From Apteryx mantelli (lineage: Eukaryota; Chordata; Aves; Apterygiformes; Apterygidae): a stretch of 64,000 bases of DNA. The translations under genes and the position numbers were made by a program. A model generated the notes under the pieces. It saw only the letters and a program-made list of their open reading frames with translations. It ran no database searches and was not told where the DNA came from. The DNA lies in the NCBI RefSeq assembly GCF_036417845.1, contig NC_089980.1, positions 40,174,501 to 40,238,500 on the forward strand, in the 5' to 3' direction. Position 1 is the stretch's first letter, and each line of letters starts with the position of its first letter. This document shows, piece by piece, positions 47,546-58,998 of the stretch.

Positions 47546-48604
47546 GGTTAACACTGAGACAGATAGGAAGGGGTAGCATATATCTTACCCTCAGTGAGGG
47601 TTTAGAGGTGTGATTAATACTGGTTAAAACGCCTGGGATTATGACTCTTTTCCTGTACCAGTTTAACCTGTTTACATTTTTAATGCTCTCTAATGGGTCT
47701 GCAAAAATGTTACTTTAAGTATGAGAGCTACTCGCAGGACTGGAAAGTATGTGGAATTTTGTGTGCTTAGTTTATGTTATCTCCCATTCTTTCCCTTTTT
47801 GTGTCTTATTTCTTGTGCAGCACTGAACAGTGCATTCCAAGACTGATTCACTTGTTTTTTCCCTACTCCACTGCTATTTTGTAAATTACTATGCTCCTAT
47901 TACTGTTACGTTCAGTAATTCTCTTAACTGTTTGCTTATTTTCTTCTTTTCCCCTTTTAACCAAATGTTGACTATCTAGTTGCTTTTACATTATACTCTA
48001 AATAGCGGTTGCTCTCACCTGTCAAGGGTATAATCCTCAGAGTTTACTGACTTCAGGAAGTGGTTCAGACTTTTTGGCCTGTTCCTGCTTTAATAGGAAG
48101 TACTTTTGTTATTACTATGTTAAAATCATTGTTAAAGAATTATGGTGTTTTTCAGAAACAGCTGACAGAAAATATGTGGTTTTAACTGACAAAACACCTT
48201 AGAGGGAGTAGCTAAGTAATAACGAACAGTGTCTTTGGCTCTTCCTTCAGAGGTCTGGTGTTTCAGGGCTTAGGTGAATGATAAAGGGGAATCTTTCTTA
48301 CGCTCCCAGTCTCTGCTTGCTGAGCCCAGGCAGTTGCTAGCCTTGCACAACATGGATGTTGCTCTTTGACAGATTAAGATGTAGTAAACTTCATGTAACA
48401 GAGATAATAGCAGTGTTTTTCAAGCTGTGGCTCGCAGAGGCCTGCAGGCCAAGCGTCTCACTGTGACAAGTCTGTGAAGACAGCTAAGAAAAGCACATCT
48501 GCTGTCAGGGCTGTGCATCTCTGCCAGACTGCTCTAGGGATCGGGAACTCAAAATGAATAAAACGGCTCCTGTTTAACAGCTCAGGCTCCATATCGATAA
48601 GAGG
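47546..48604. other. Spacer between MCFD2 and TTC7A islands
   Basis: About 1.06 kb of ordinary AT-rich DNA separates the two CpG islands. No exon or repeat is recognised. Confidence 0.6.
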
Positions 48605-48945
48605 GGCTATAGTGGGAGACAGCGCAGACCAGCGCGGGAGGCAGAGCGCCCTTGGTGGGGTGGCGGAGGGCCGGGACAGCTTTCCAGCCCCCTGTGCCGC
48701 GGCGTGCGGCTTCCCAGCGGGAGCATCAAGCGGGAGGCAGTAGCGAGGGAGCGACGACTTGGGCTCTACTTGGCGGCGGGGCGGGGAAGCCGCCCCCGGG
48801 TCTCCCTTGCGCCTTCCGGGGGGCTCGGGGCCGGGGCCGGGCCTGGCTCCGGCTCCCCGCTGCCGGCTGCGCCGCCCCGCGGCGGCTGCCGGGCGCTGCC
48901 CGCCGGGCCGGGAGGGGCGCGGCGGGGCGGGGCGGGCGCCGCGCT

Positions 48946-48957
48946 AAGATGGCGGCC
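48946..48957 (+). promoter_or_regulatory. TTC7A: YY1-type element overlapping the TTC7A start codon
   Basis: TAAGATGGCGGC matches the YY1 core-promoter consensus AAGATGGCGGC, with the ATG inside it. In this arrangement YY1 commonly sits just downstream of the transcription start, suggesting a short 5' UTR. Occupancy is not shown by sequence. Confidence 0.6.
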
Positions 48958-49111
48958 AAGGGCTCCCACTCCCACGTGAAGCTGGAGGGGGAGATCGAGC
49001 GGTGCCGGGCCGAGGGCCACTGGGGCCGGCTGCACCGCCTGGTGCGGCAGCTGCTGCCGGCGGCCGGGGCCCCGCGCAAGGCGGCGGCGGCGGCGGGCGC
49101 GCAGGACGCGG
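48949..49111 (+). CDS. TTC7A: TTC7A exon 1: N-terminus
   Basis: The ATG at 48949 has A at -3 and G at +4. The encoded [20 protein letters not shown] then RAEGHW matches the N-terminus of human TTC7A (MAAKG..., [11 protein letters not shown]). Residues 1-54 are complete, and the exon ends with the first base of codon 55 at the donor GCGG|GTGAGC. After residue 36 the linker is Ala/Pro/Gly-rich and differs from the human Gly/Ser-rich segment. The frame stays open upstream to 48652, so an N-terminal extension cannot be excluded formally, but homology favours 48949. The related paralogue TTC7B begins MATKKAG, so TTC7A is the better call. Confidence 0.93.
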
Positions 49112-51825
49112 GTGAGCGGCCGCGGGGCGCGGGGGTGGCCAGGCCCGGGGCGGCGCGGCGCGGCGCGGGGGGCCCGGCGCTGCCTCCGGGCCGGGGCGGC
49201 GGGGAGCCGGCAGCCGGGCGCGGGCCCGGCGGGGCTGCTGCCGCTGCCCGCTCGCGGCGCCGGGACGGCCCGCCTGCAGGGGCGGGTCGGGTCGGGTGGG
49301 GTCTGTCCGCGGGAAGCCTGTCCGTGGCGCGGGGGAGCCGGCGCCCCGTCTGCTCCTGCCATCCCTGTGCGGGGCGGCGCGGTGTTTCTCCCCTGTGAGA
49401 GGGTCCGCGGGAGCCCGGGGGCAGGCACTCGAGGCTGGCTGCGGCTTCCTATTTGTTTCGGTATTTCCGAGCCCCCTCGGGCTGTAAAGAGGCATGCTCT
49501 CCTGGAGACTGTGAATGTGAGAGTAAGTGGTGGCAGTGCTTACTTGGTGCTCGCTCTGTTTTGGGGGTGCTGCCCTCATCCCAAGTCCGATTAGTACCTG
49601 AAGGCAGATAACGAGTAGGGTTGGTTACCGCTTTCTTTAACAAGCGAGCCTTGGTTGTGGCCGGGTTATGGTCTTCAGACTGGAATTTTCCGTGTCTGAA
49701 AACAAACCTAACTTCTCAAGGCATGTGACATTGCCTCTCACCCTCCTCTTCTGGACGCTCTTAAACTGTCTTGCTACATTTGTGGAGTACTTTATTTAAA
49801 TGGCTTGTGCTCATTAAGTATCTTTTGACATGGAGGGCAGGTTTCATAAATAGCTAATGCAGTTCTCTGTTCTTATTATAACAGATTGCTTTGTTTTGTA
49901 ATCAAATTGCTTGGTAGAAGGGAGGCACTCTAGTTTACAAATACTAAAAATCTTTGCAGTCATAATGTTAAGTTGTTCAGAGGACCTGATTCTAGCTGCC
50001 TTACTGATGCAAGAGGGTCTACCTTTAAAGTCAGGGGAGCTATTTCTATGAATAAAGCCACTTTTCTAGAGGAGTGTTTGTAGGAGTGGGCCCTGGAGTT
50101 AATCAAAGCTCGCTGGGATGCAAGAAGCTTTACGGGGCTTTCTCATAGCTGGGAAAGCGTGTGTGTGGGAGGAAGGGTTGATAGTTCAATATACATTTAT
50201 TTACAAGGTTTTCTGAGTGCATACTTGAAGCTGACCTGAACCCTGTATTGAGAACCACACAGCCGATCTTTGAGCTTAGTTTGATTTCAGCAGCACTTCA
50301 TAGAGGTGCGAAGAGCATCATGCAGTTTGGGGGCATTAATAGTGAATGAGTTCTTACTCATTTGCTTCCTTTTAATTAAGAGGAATAACAACAGTATGAT
50401 TGCTCTAAAAACATTATTTGTTAATCTGTTGCTGTCATCATAATTTGCTAGTTATGAAAGAATCATGCTTTGTTACTGCTGCAGAACTTTTTACTCTGGA
50501 AGGAACTACCTAGTTTTGTGTTTCTAAAAACAGTAGTGTGTCTGGATGGGATTTTTTAATGATAATATTTCCTTTAGAGATCTTGTATGTGTGTGTATTT
50601 GTTTCTTTATTGTATGTGGTGTTCTTATGTAATTAAGTCTTGCAAAGATGTTAGTGATTTTACCTGAGTGCTCTTCAGCATTATGTAGTAATGATTGTAT
50701 GCATAAAGAAAAACACCTTTCAGCATAGTGTGTGTGTCATTTTCTACTTTTCCTACCTCATCCTCAAAAATGTTTTCAGAGCCTACTTTATGTACATACT
50801 TTGTTCATAAAAGTTATTAGATGTATACCTGCAATTGAGCAGGTAGAAATATGGCTAGAATTTGATGCACAACTGAGCACTTTAGATTTTTTTGTTGTTG
50901 TTCTGGATTAAAAAACAAAACAAAGGTTGATTATTAATGCCTTATAAATATGTACATGGAATAACTGTGAATAAGTTGTCCCACAGACTGAAAATACAGA
51001 AATAGATAGACTATTGTTTTCTCTATGTTCTGGACTCTGAAAGAAGAAGTATATATAAAATGTAGCGCTTTGGTCTTTGATTTACAAACAAAGATTATTT
51101 GACTCTGCTTGACACACTAGGCAATTGATTGAGGTTCTAATTCTATGAATAAATGAACTGAATCGGACCCATCATACAAGGACTGCCAGTATACTGGCAG
51201 ATGAAACACTTTACTTGCCTGAACCTTTGCACTGTATCCAGTGCTACTACCTGTGTTTGAATTACTCTCCTGTAGGACTGTGAACGGGCATGGATCTTAA
51301 TGTAGAAAAAATTACATGCAGCGTATTAATTATTTTGCAGGGTCAAGCCTTAGGTTTGTCTTTAATAATGGATGTATAGGATATTTCTAAATAAAATCTT
51401 TATTTAATTCTTTCTGCAAACTCTTTCAACAAAATCCATATCCATAGTCCAAAGCATGCCTTTCATGCTTGTGCATTTGTAAATTTAAAGCATACACTTA
51501 AATGTTTGTTAAGAGTGGGCCTAGTTTTTAAACAGAATTTTGTGATGAAAATTCAGAACAGTTATATTGGTGATAACATGAGAATGAACTGTCCTGTCAA
51601 AATTAAAGGATCTGACCAGGGAAAAGGAAAGTCTTTTTATTTTTCATAGAAAATACAGTGTTTTCAATAGTTAGAAGTTAATGTAACTTCCTTTTTCTGT
51701 CCACTAGTTCTTCTTAGACCTTAGTTTGTGTTGCTGTTTGTCTCTAAAAGTTTTTTTTTTTAAATATTGTTTATTGGCAATACAACACTAAGTGATGTTT
51801 CTTCTTGATTGATGTGTGCTTTCAG
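49112..51825 (+). other. TTC7A: TTC7A intron 1
   Basis: A 2,714-base phase-1 intron with donor GTGAGC and acceptor TGTGCTTTCAG. The first about 330 bases are still CpG-island sequence, and the rest is AT-rich. No extra exon is seen. Confidence 0.85.
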
Positions 51826-51989
51826 AGGACTATGGGAGTATGCTGCTTGCAGAGGCTCTGCTGGAAGAATGCTTGAAGGAAAACTTTGCCAAATTGAAGG
51901 ACTCTATTCCACTAGTAGAAAAGAATGAGCCAAAACTGAATGAAGCTAAACGGTATTTGACCAGTATCTTAAACAGAGGAAAACTACAG
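51826..51989 (+). CDS. TTC7A: TTC7A exon 2
   Basis: This 164-base exon encodes residues 55-109. It reads [20 protein letters not shown] and then [20 protein letters not shown], closely matching human TTC7A ([15 protein letters not shown]..., PLLEKNEPK). The first two bases complete the split codon 55 to GAG. The acceptor is TTTCAG|AGG and the donor is CTACAG|GTAAGT, ending in phase 0. The segment belongs to the helical N-terminal region before the TPR array. Confidence 0.96.
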
Positions 51990-52225
51990 GTAAGTGTGCT
52001 ATGTAGGTGTAATTCTTACCAAGCTGATGCTTCTGTTGTATGATTATTAGTCTGATACAAAGGTTCTGCATTGCTTGTTTGTGTTTCTCTGCTTTCTGTA
52101 TGATGCTGTATTTATAAATATCAGTAACATACTGGTAATTCACTACCTCTTTGCAGTGTCATCTGTTGGGAAATTTGCTTTTTCATACTCAAAAAAAAAA
52201 AAATTATGTACTTGTTTTCTCTTAC

Positions 52226-52227
52226 AC

Positions 52228-52266
<39 letters not shown>
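52226..52266. repeat. (TA)n microsatellite
   Basis: About 20 TA units with a single TG interruption near the middle. This is a cruciform-prone tract in TTC7A intron 2. Confidence 0.9.
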
Positions 52267-52267
<1 letters not shown>

Positions 52268-52926
52268 TCCTTTATTTTTGATTAGAAAGAAGTGGGCTAA
52301 ATGTTCACTGTGGTGATAAGGCATGGCCCCATGACAGTGCAGTTGGGTTACCACAGCTGAGTGAGCTGCTGTTGTGCTGAGGGAATTACATACACCTGGC
52401 CAGCTCCAGGTCTCAAGCTGCTGTCAGGCTCTTGAGGTTGTGGTACAAGTCCAGGATTACAGCCTTGCATCATTTTTCATCCCTGCCAGAGAAGTTATGC
52501 GAAGGGTGGTTTAAATTGCTTCATTTTACTTTGCAGTCAGGGCACATAGTAGGTAGCTGCCCATCAACCAGGCTGCAGGGCTTTAGGGATGTTTTAAGAC
52601 TCAGTGAATCAGTGACTATTGCTGTGTTGGTGTCCTTGGACACACTATTGCATAACTGTCTTTAAAGAGATTATGAATTACAAGAATCTCAAGTTCTAGA
52701 TTTGCTATACTACTTTTGGACCTGAAACTTACTGGATAGTTAGCTTGGAAGCGTATGTTACACTTTCGTTCTGTTATTTTCTAGGGAGCATGTGTTTGAC
52801 TGCTTTTCTAGGGGAGATCCTTGTTCTTAACTTATTGGAAGCTAGGTTTTTTTTTTTGTTTTTTTTTTGGTTGATTGGTTGTGGGTGTTTTTGTTTGTTT
52901 TTGAGGGGGAGGGGAGATTTGTCCAA

Positions 52927-52944
52927 CCCCCCCCCCCCCCCCCC
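52927..52944. repeat. C18 homopolymer
   Basis: Eighteen consecutive C residues in intron 2. The complement is G18, able to form quadruplex structures, and the exact length is prone to sequencing error. Confidence 0.85.
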
Positions 52945-53741
52945 TTAGGCCCTGGGAGCAGTCAAAACCACTTTGAGTTCTTGCAGGTCTTGGTATTAGC
53001 AGTTGTCACAATCCATCCATCCAAACTTTTTTTTGTTAGTGGTGACTTGCCTACATGTGCAAGATTGACCCTGTGTTGTAGTCTATACTGCATGTATTGG
53101 AAAAAATGAGGGTGTAGGCTTTGGAGCCTTTTCATGCTTTCTGGGCTATGGGGAGGGTCTGAAAGGATTTATTTTACTGAGGTTTTTTTTTTTTTTTCTT
53201 ATGGATTTGTCTGCATGCTTTCAATCCTTAAGAAACCAAACAAAATCTTAGAAGTAGCAGGAATACCTTCTGTTTTTCTGCTTTTGCCTGAGGATTCTTT
53301 GGGAACTTCAAGAAGATGACTTGGGAGCTTTCTCACTCATCGTTAAAAGTGCAGAGGAGAGGGGAACATTTGACTAGAAGACGATGCTTTCTGTCCAGTT
53401 CTTTAAAAACAGGGGAATTATATATGCATATGCAGGTAGTTCTGAGAAGAGTGGTCTTTTATGTGCAGTTCATGTTTGGTGAATCAATAGACTAGATCTG
53501 CTGAACCCAGTGAGGTGGCTTGTAAGCTGTGTGTTCCCAAACTGAGCTCCAGAGTAGTTGCTTGGTCCTTGTTACCTGCTGCTCTTGTGAGCATAGCACT
53601 AAGGTATCTAGACACTTAAGTCCTTCCTAATCTGGCCTGTGGAGTTGGCACGGTTCAGAATAAAGCATTTTGTGTCTGCGTAATGCACGGTTTGTTCTGA
53701 ACTACCTCTTTTTTGCTCTTTGGTATCTTACCATGTAAACA

Positions 53742-53777
53742 CTTTTTTTTTCTTTTTTTTTTTTTCTTCCCTCCCTC
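53742..53777 (+). promoter_or_regulatory. TTC7A: Long polypyrimidine tract of TTC7A exon 3 acceptor
   Basis: Thirty-six uninterrupted pyrimidines, mostly T, lead into ATTTCAG|CCTAAG. This is an unusually long U2AF/PTB binding tract. The last seven bases before the exon are ATTTCAG. Confidence 0.75.
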
Positions 53778-53784
53778 ATTTCAG

Positions 53785-53953
53785 CCTAAGCATATGACAG
53801 AAGCTATGCTGATCCTAGGAAAGCTTCATTATGTGGAGGGATCCTACAGAGATGCCATCAGCATGTATGCAAGAGCTGGAATTGATGACCTCTCAATAGG
53901 AAATGAACCACTGTACATGCTACGTTTGGTGACAGAGGCTTTTGTTATTAAAG
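53785..53953 (+). CDS. TTC7A: TTC7A exon 3: first TPR-like segment
   Basis: This 169-base exon encodes residues 110-165 and the first base of codon 166. It reads [20 protein letters not shown], then [17 protein letters not shown] and [14 protein letters not shown]. The stretch [20 protein letters not shown] is identical to human TTC7A as I recall it, and the exon ends where human continues GLSLERLP. The acceptor is TTTCAG|CC and the donor AAAG|GTAAAG. The [13 protein letters not shown] part has the small/large residue spacing of a TPR helix pair. Confidence 0.96.
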
Positions 53954-56900
53954 GTAAAGGACCATGTAAATATTTCTGAAATATGCTGTGTTTAGGTTGA
54001 AGATGAAGGTACTTCTCCAAGTGATTAGATTGGAGCGGAGTTAGGCCAATGCTGTAGCCTTTAGAAAATCCTACTAGTAAGGTCTGTGTAGTTTAAAAAT
54101 AAAGGCATTATGGAGTCTTAGTCCATGGTTTTTAAACTTGGCTGACATTTAATGAAAAGTTTGAAAACGGTGGAAATCTCATAACTGTGGCTGTGAGTCG
54201 GCAACACACTTGAGCCTGTGTCCATTTCAGGAAAATCTAAATCAAGCACTGCTGAACTGGGGCTTATGCTTTTGCTTGGAAAGAGTTCATCTACCTGCAA
54301 ATTTGAATGATTTCAATGAAATAAGCAGGTCTATGTTTCCAAGTTTTAAACTCTGGACTAACGGAATATGTGCTTTCAAAGCAGGTAGTATATCTTTGCA
54401 ATGCATGTCACACAGTATTAGACACTATGTACAAACAGGAGTCTCTCCTACCTCTTTTAATTCTACAGACCTTGCACTGTTTGAGAGATCTTAGTGAAAG
54501 CTTCCTCTGTGAATAGTGAAATTGCATTTTGTTTTTGTCAGTGGGAAAGGAAGACCCCAGTCAGTTATTGACATGGGGGAAAAATGTCAGTAATCTTTTC
54601 CTTCGTTTGCTTTCAGTTCCTTTATAAATGCTGCTCAAGTACTGCTACCTATCTACTGCTTTCTACTCTTTTCAGCATGTCCACCAGCTAATTAGGTGAA
54701 TGAGAACTCTGTGATGATCAGATACCTTCAACTGGTATGTAAAAAACTGAAACCAAATCAACCCCCAAAACTGTTTGACTGGGCTGTTAGTATTAATGAT
54801 GATAATTTGGGTGTTTCATGATCTCACACAGTCATTCTGCTTTTTGAAAACCTGTTTGTGCTGCTTTGCTTGCTTTGGATTTGTTTTCTGTGGCACTGGA
54901 TGGATCTGCTTTGTTAATAAGCTTTTGTGGAACAGAACTGATTAGTTGTAACTTGCACTAACACTTGGATGGGGCAGAGGCATGAGTGACTGCCAGTGCA
55001 TTTTTACCTGTGCATTTGAGGGCAACTAATGGTGCACTCCAGAGTTTGCGGAGCTGCGCTAATTTCACTGGGTATTTGATAAGGCCCTAGATGAGGTGTG
55101 AGTGTAATGGTAAACTATGCATGAACACAAATGAAATAACACTGTTCCTGTAAGACTTCTTCTACGGGAGCTGACTTGCTTCACCTCCTTATGAAGCCAT
55201 AGGAGTGAGGCATTTGCCTCAGAGGACTGGACCCCAATTTTTTTTTTTCCACATGGGTTAGCATGGAATATAAATACTCTTTTGCCACTGTGTGTGAAGT
55301 TTGAGGAATGCCTGTCATCCCAACATAACCTCTGTGCTGTTCCTGTTCCATACCCTTTATCTCTCATGATGATTATTTTCAGATTAGCCAAGATATCAAG
55401 AGCATGATAAGTCACAAAGTATTGCACCAAAGTCTCATAGAGAAAGAAGTCCAGCTGGGTGGAGCTTGACCAGCTGAGTTTGGAGAGAGAGCTCATTGCT
55501 GGGATCACTATAACCTTATTCCATGTGATGGAAGCAAGCCCCAAGTGCTAGAAGTTTGTACTGAGAACTATGGTGATAGTGAGGATTTAAATTTTCAATT
55601 CAAAATATGTCTACCCAGACTAGCTCTGTAGGGCAAATATCAGATCATCAGTTTGAACTACTTAAAATTTATTTATACAATAGTATATGCATGTTCTTAA
55701 TCCACTTATCATTTGGTATCTATGTAGAAATTCTGTTGATTATCCATACTATTTTGTTGCCTGTTAACTTATGCAAGTTGAAACCAGCTCTAAAGAAATT
55801 CTTGAACATCACTGGTAGTAAATTTTGTGCAAGGATCATATATGCAATGATCCATAAAAGCCAGAGTTCTGCCTGTATTTCAAGGCAGAGCTTGGTTCTC
55901 CACTTAATTTCTTTTTCAGTTTTGGTAGTAGTGGGAGAAGGAAGTCTGTTCAATAGAATATTCTTGTTCATCCAGCATTAGTTACTTATTACAACTTCAT
56001 AAAACTTTAGTGTGATCCTGAAACCACCTTGGTTTTGGGTAGCTAGTCTGTTACTACTGCTGAGTTGTGCCTATAGGATGAATGGCAGTGTAGGCTCTCC
56101 AGCATTCAAGATCATGCTGGAAAGGTAATGGAAGAAAGGAAAATCAAATCAAGAGTAGTCACCCAACTTTTTTCAGTTGGAAGCAAACTAAAATATAATG
56201 AGAAGGAGACGGATACCCTAGGAGGAACTGTGGAAGTGGAGAGTGTGGTAGAAATGAAATGAGAGCCAACAAAACTGAATTTGCTTTCATTATAGCACCT
56301 TTCACATTTAACGACACTGAAAGTCAGACATTGAGCTAAATCTCTATGGGCTCCTCTGAAGATCTCTAGCATGTAGTAGGTTAGTATTATGGTAACAAGC
56401 AGTCTGGATTAGAAGTTTTGTTATTGCACTGTAGAAGTTGCACAAGAAAAACAGTTTTCTTTCTGGCTTTGCTCAGACTTCCACATGAGATGAGTGTCGA
56501 GCAGTAAACATTTGAAGTTATTTATAAATGTTGGGACTTGACCAGCTAACAAGTTACAGGAGAAATAGCAGCAAGTGCAGGACCCTTCCACTATCTCGGC
56601 TGGCTGCTTCTGCCTGTCCTGTTTCTAAATCTCTAAGCTGTGGGGAGAAGAGAAGCATGTCATCTTTCTGTGGACACTGAGTGGAGCCCTGACAAAATTT
56701 GATTTTTAGCAATGACTAGTTCTAACCTCTATGGTTAGTTAATAGGTGGTTGGTCTGTACATGTCTCTCTCCGTCCTTCGTACCCGCCATGAGGTTAATT
56801 CTTAAAACCTATGCTCAATTTACTGTATTGCATATAGTCTCTGGTGCAAGCAATTCTGCCTGTTGCATAAAACAGAATTGAGTAAGCAAACTTGCTTGCA

Positions 56901-57424
56901 TTTTGCTTCTGATGCACTTGGGACATGTGGCTTTGTTATCTGGTGTTATCCATTCAAAACAAGCAAAAAACCCAACCTCAGAACAACTGTCAGAGTCCAC
57001 TGGTTTGTCTCTGGCCATGCTTGCTGCAGAAACTCTGTGGAGATCCCTGTCGGCTCTGGTGGATAGATCTTCCTGGAAGCGGAATAGGGCACAGCTTAAC
57101 CCTTTACAAGACAAAGTACATCTCCAGCAGGACTTAAGCATGCCTAGATTCCAGGTTTGTAGTATGGCTGTGTGTAAATAATTTTCATAGCAATATAATG
57201 TTTAAAACCAAATACATCTCCATAAGATAAGTAGAGTTAAGGGCTCCTATCTTTGGTGTTTGTCTATGGCGCAAGAAGTTTGCATTCCCATCTCTGATCC
57301 CTACAGAAATGTGAGCAATGCGGTTTCTTTTCCTGGGTAGGTGGTGTTACTGCTGGTATTTGTCTTTTTAAAATGAATATCCTTGAAATAGACTTCATGT
57401 GGGCAAGTAAGATTCATTAGGTTA

Positions 57425-57515
57425 GTTGTACAGGTGGGAAGTCTGAGGTGCGGAGAACTAAAGAGAGTTGCTTCCAGTCATATTGTGAGTCTGTGGCGGG
57501 ACTGAAGGAAACAAG
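57425..57515 (-). mobile_element. MIR-like SINE remnant
   Basis: The plus strand reads 'tacaggtgggaagtctgaggtgcggagaactaaa', then 'gttgcttccagtcatattgtgagtctgtggcgggactga'. This follows the reverse complement of a MIR-type SINE (in mammals 'tacagatgaggaaactgaggc...agtggcagagc'). It is strongly diverged with no clear ends. Chance similarity is possible. Confidence 0.45.
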
Positions 57516-58998
57516 GAATAAAAAAAGTCCTCCATGGGCAACTCATTTCTCGACTGAGTCCCTTTTTATATTCAGTTAGAGCCGTTGCAAACTGTTGGAG
57601 AGTATTTGCAAAATATATATATGACATGTTTGTATCTTAACCAGAGTAAGAAAAATCTTTTTGTTTGTCTTAATAATGGAGTTGTGCTCTGTCCTTGTTT
57701 GTTGTGCAGGCACTTGGTGTGAACGTAGGCAGGTGGGGCGCAGAGAGGTGCGAAAAGTCTCCTTTGTGCTACCCTGCTGTTTGGTGCGTGGCCATTCTTG
57801 CTGTGCAGTGTGAGAGCATGGCGAGAGCTGCTTTAGCCGAAGCTGCCTGTTGCCACGTCAGCCCTTCCCCAGCCTTCGTCGCTCAGGCTGGTGTGTGGGT
57901 GCCTTCCTTGTAATGACTGTGAGCCTCTCTGGCTTGCTGCAGTGCTTCCAGGCAGTATGTGTTGCGTTAGAGCTCCTGCGGTATGAGTCAGCCCCACACA
58001 GGGGAACACCCTGCACCCGGCAAATCAGCTCTGTGGCCGGGCACTGCTGACTGGACTTCACCCGTGTGGATGGGTGTGCCCAGAGATTGGTAACTATCTA
58101 AATCTGTGCGTGCAAATCAGTGATGACATAGGATTGCAAAGTTTTTAGCTGGTTTCCTAGGGAAACAGTCACGCTGCCTCTTTCTCTGCTTTTCCTCCCT
58201 GTCCATCCTCCAATAATTTTATTGTTGTTATTGGCCAATTTCAGCTCAGTGTAACAGAGAAGTAGGAATTTCAGAGGTACAGAAAGGATTTCATTTGTCC
58301 AGATGCAGTCTAAACTCTCTGCGCAGGCAGAAGTTGGCAGTTTTGGGGTGATTCATCGCCTCCTCAAATGGTGCCTGACATGAAGGAAGTGCATGGCGTT
58401 GGACAGTGCTGCCCCCTCTGCAGCACCTGGGAAAGGAGACTGAGCAGTAACTTGTTTGTGGGTGTCTAAAGTTGGGTGTGATGAATCCCTTGTAAATTTG
58501 TTTTTAAAAGTTTCGTGAAAATAGGTGGCAAAGCAGAGCAGAGATCCTCTCTTTTAAGATATCAAAAGGCTGCTGTGTCAGCTCAGCCTATGTTAGACAC
58601 CAGAAAAATCCATGTGGAAGTGAATGTGATGTGATACTGTGACTGTGAGAAACTTTCATCAGAGATTGCATTTTGTTAATGATAAGTCCAACCACAAGTT
58701 GCATGGACAAGAAAATGGGCTTTATTAGTTTAGCAGCTTGGAGTGTTATTTATGTTGTTGTTCAACCCAGTCAAGTTGTTTAAAGATATTTAAAATCTGT
58801 AATTGACATTTTCTAAAAAACCTGTAAGACTGTGACACTAACTGCACTGGATTGGGAGTAGTGCATGTGCTTCAAGGGACAGCGCGAGTCCTCCTGGCAA
58901 CTGTGGTTTGATGAAAGCAAAGCTCTGAAACCAGCATGGGAGGGTTATTCCTGAGCATGATAGTGCTGAACAACCTGGAGCCTAGATTCTGGGTTTGG

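Larger units (their letters stand above)
48605..49440. promoter_or_regulatory. TTC7A: CpG island, TTC7A promoter and exon 1
   Basis: Extremely GC- and CpG-rich sequence spans the 5' UTR, exon 1 and the start of intron 1 of TTC7A. GGGGCGGGGCGGGGC-type SP1 boxes lie just upstream of the ATG (about 48918-48935). Long overlapping frames on both strands are by-products of this composition. Confidence 0.8.
51990..53784 (+). other. TTC7A: TTC7A intron 2
   Basis: A 1,795-base phase-0 intron. It holds an A13 run (52191-52203), a (TA)n tract (52226-52266), T-rich runs (52847-52868 and 53183-53197) and a C18 run (52927-52944). Its last part is a 36-base pure pyrimidine tract (53742-53777) before the TTTCAG acceptor. 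Confidence 0.85.

Noticed and set aside
46916-47554. 212-residue open frame on the minus strand in the MCFD2 CpG island
   Set aside because: Arg/Gly/Pro/Ala-rich with overlapping open frames in several other registers. This is expected from CpG-rich composition, and the sequence has no family resemblance.
48766-49579. Long minus-strand open frames (220 and 211 residues) opposite TTC7A exon 1
   Set aside because: Compositional shadows of the CpG island and of the real exon on the plus strand.
49112-49594. Open frame of 160 residues starting at the TTC7A intron 1 donor
   Set aside because: Lies in intron 1 and is GC-driven. The splice donor GTGAGC and the fit to exon 2 show the coding path leaves here.
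55065-55544. 159-residue minus-strand open frame inside TTC7A intron 3
   Set aside because: Not a TTC7A exon (wrong strand), no known domain, and no promoter or splice structure.
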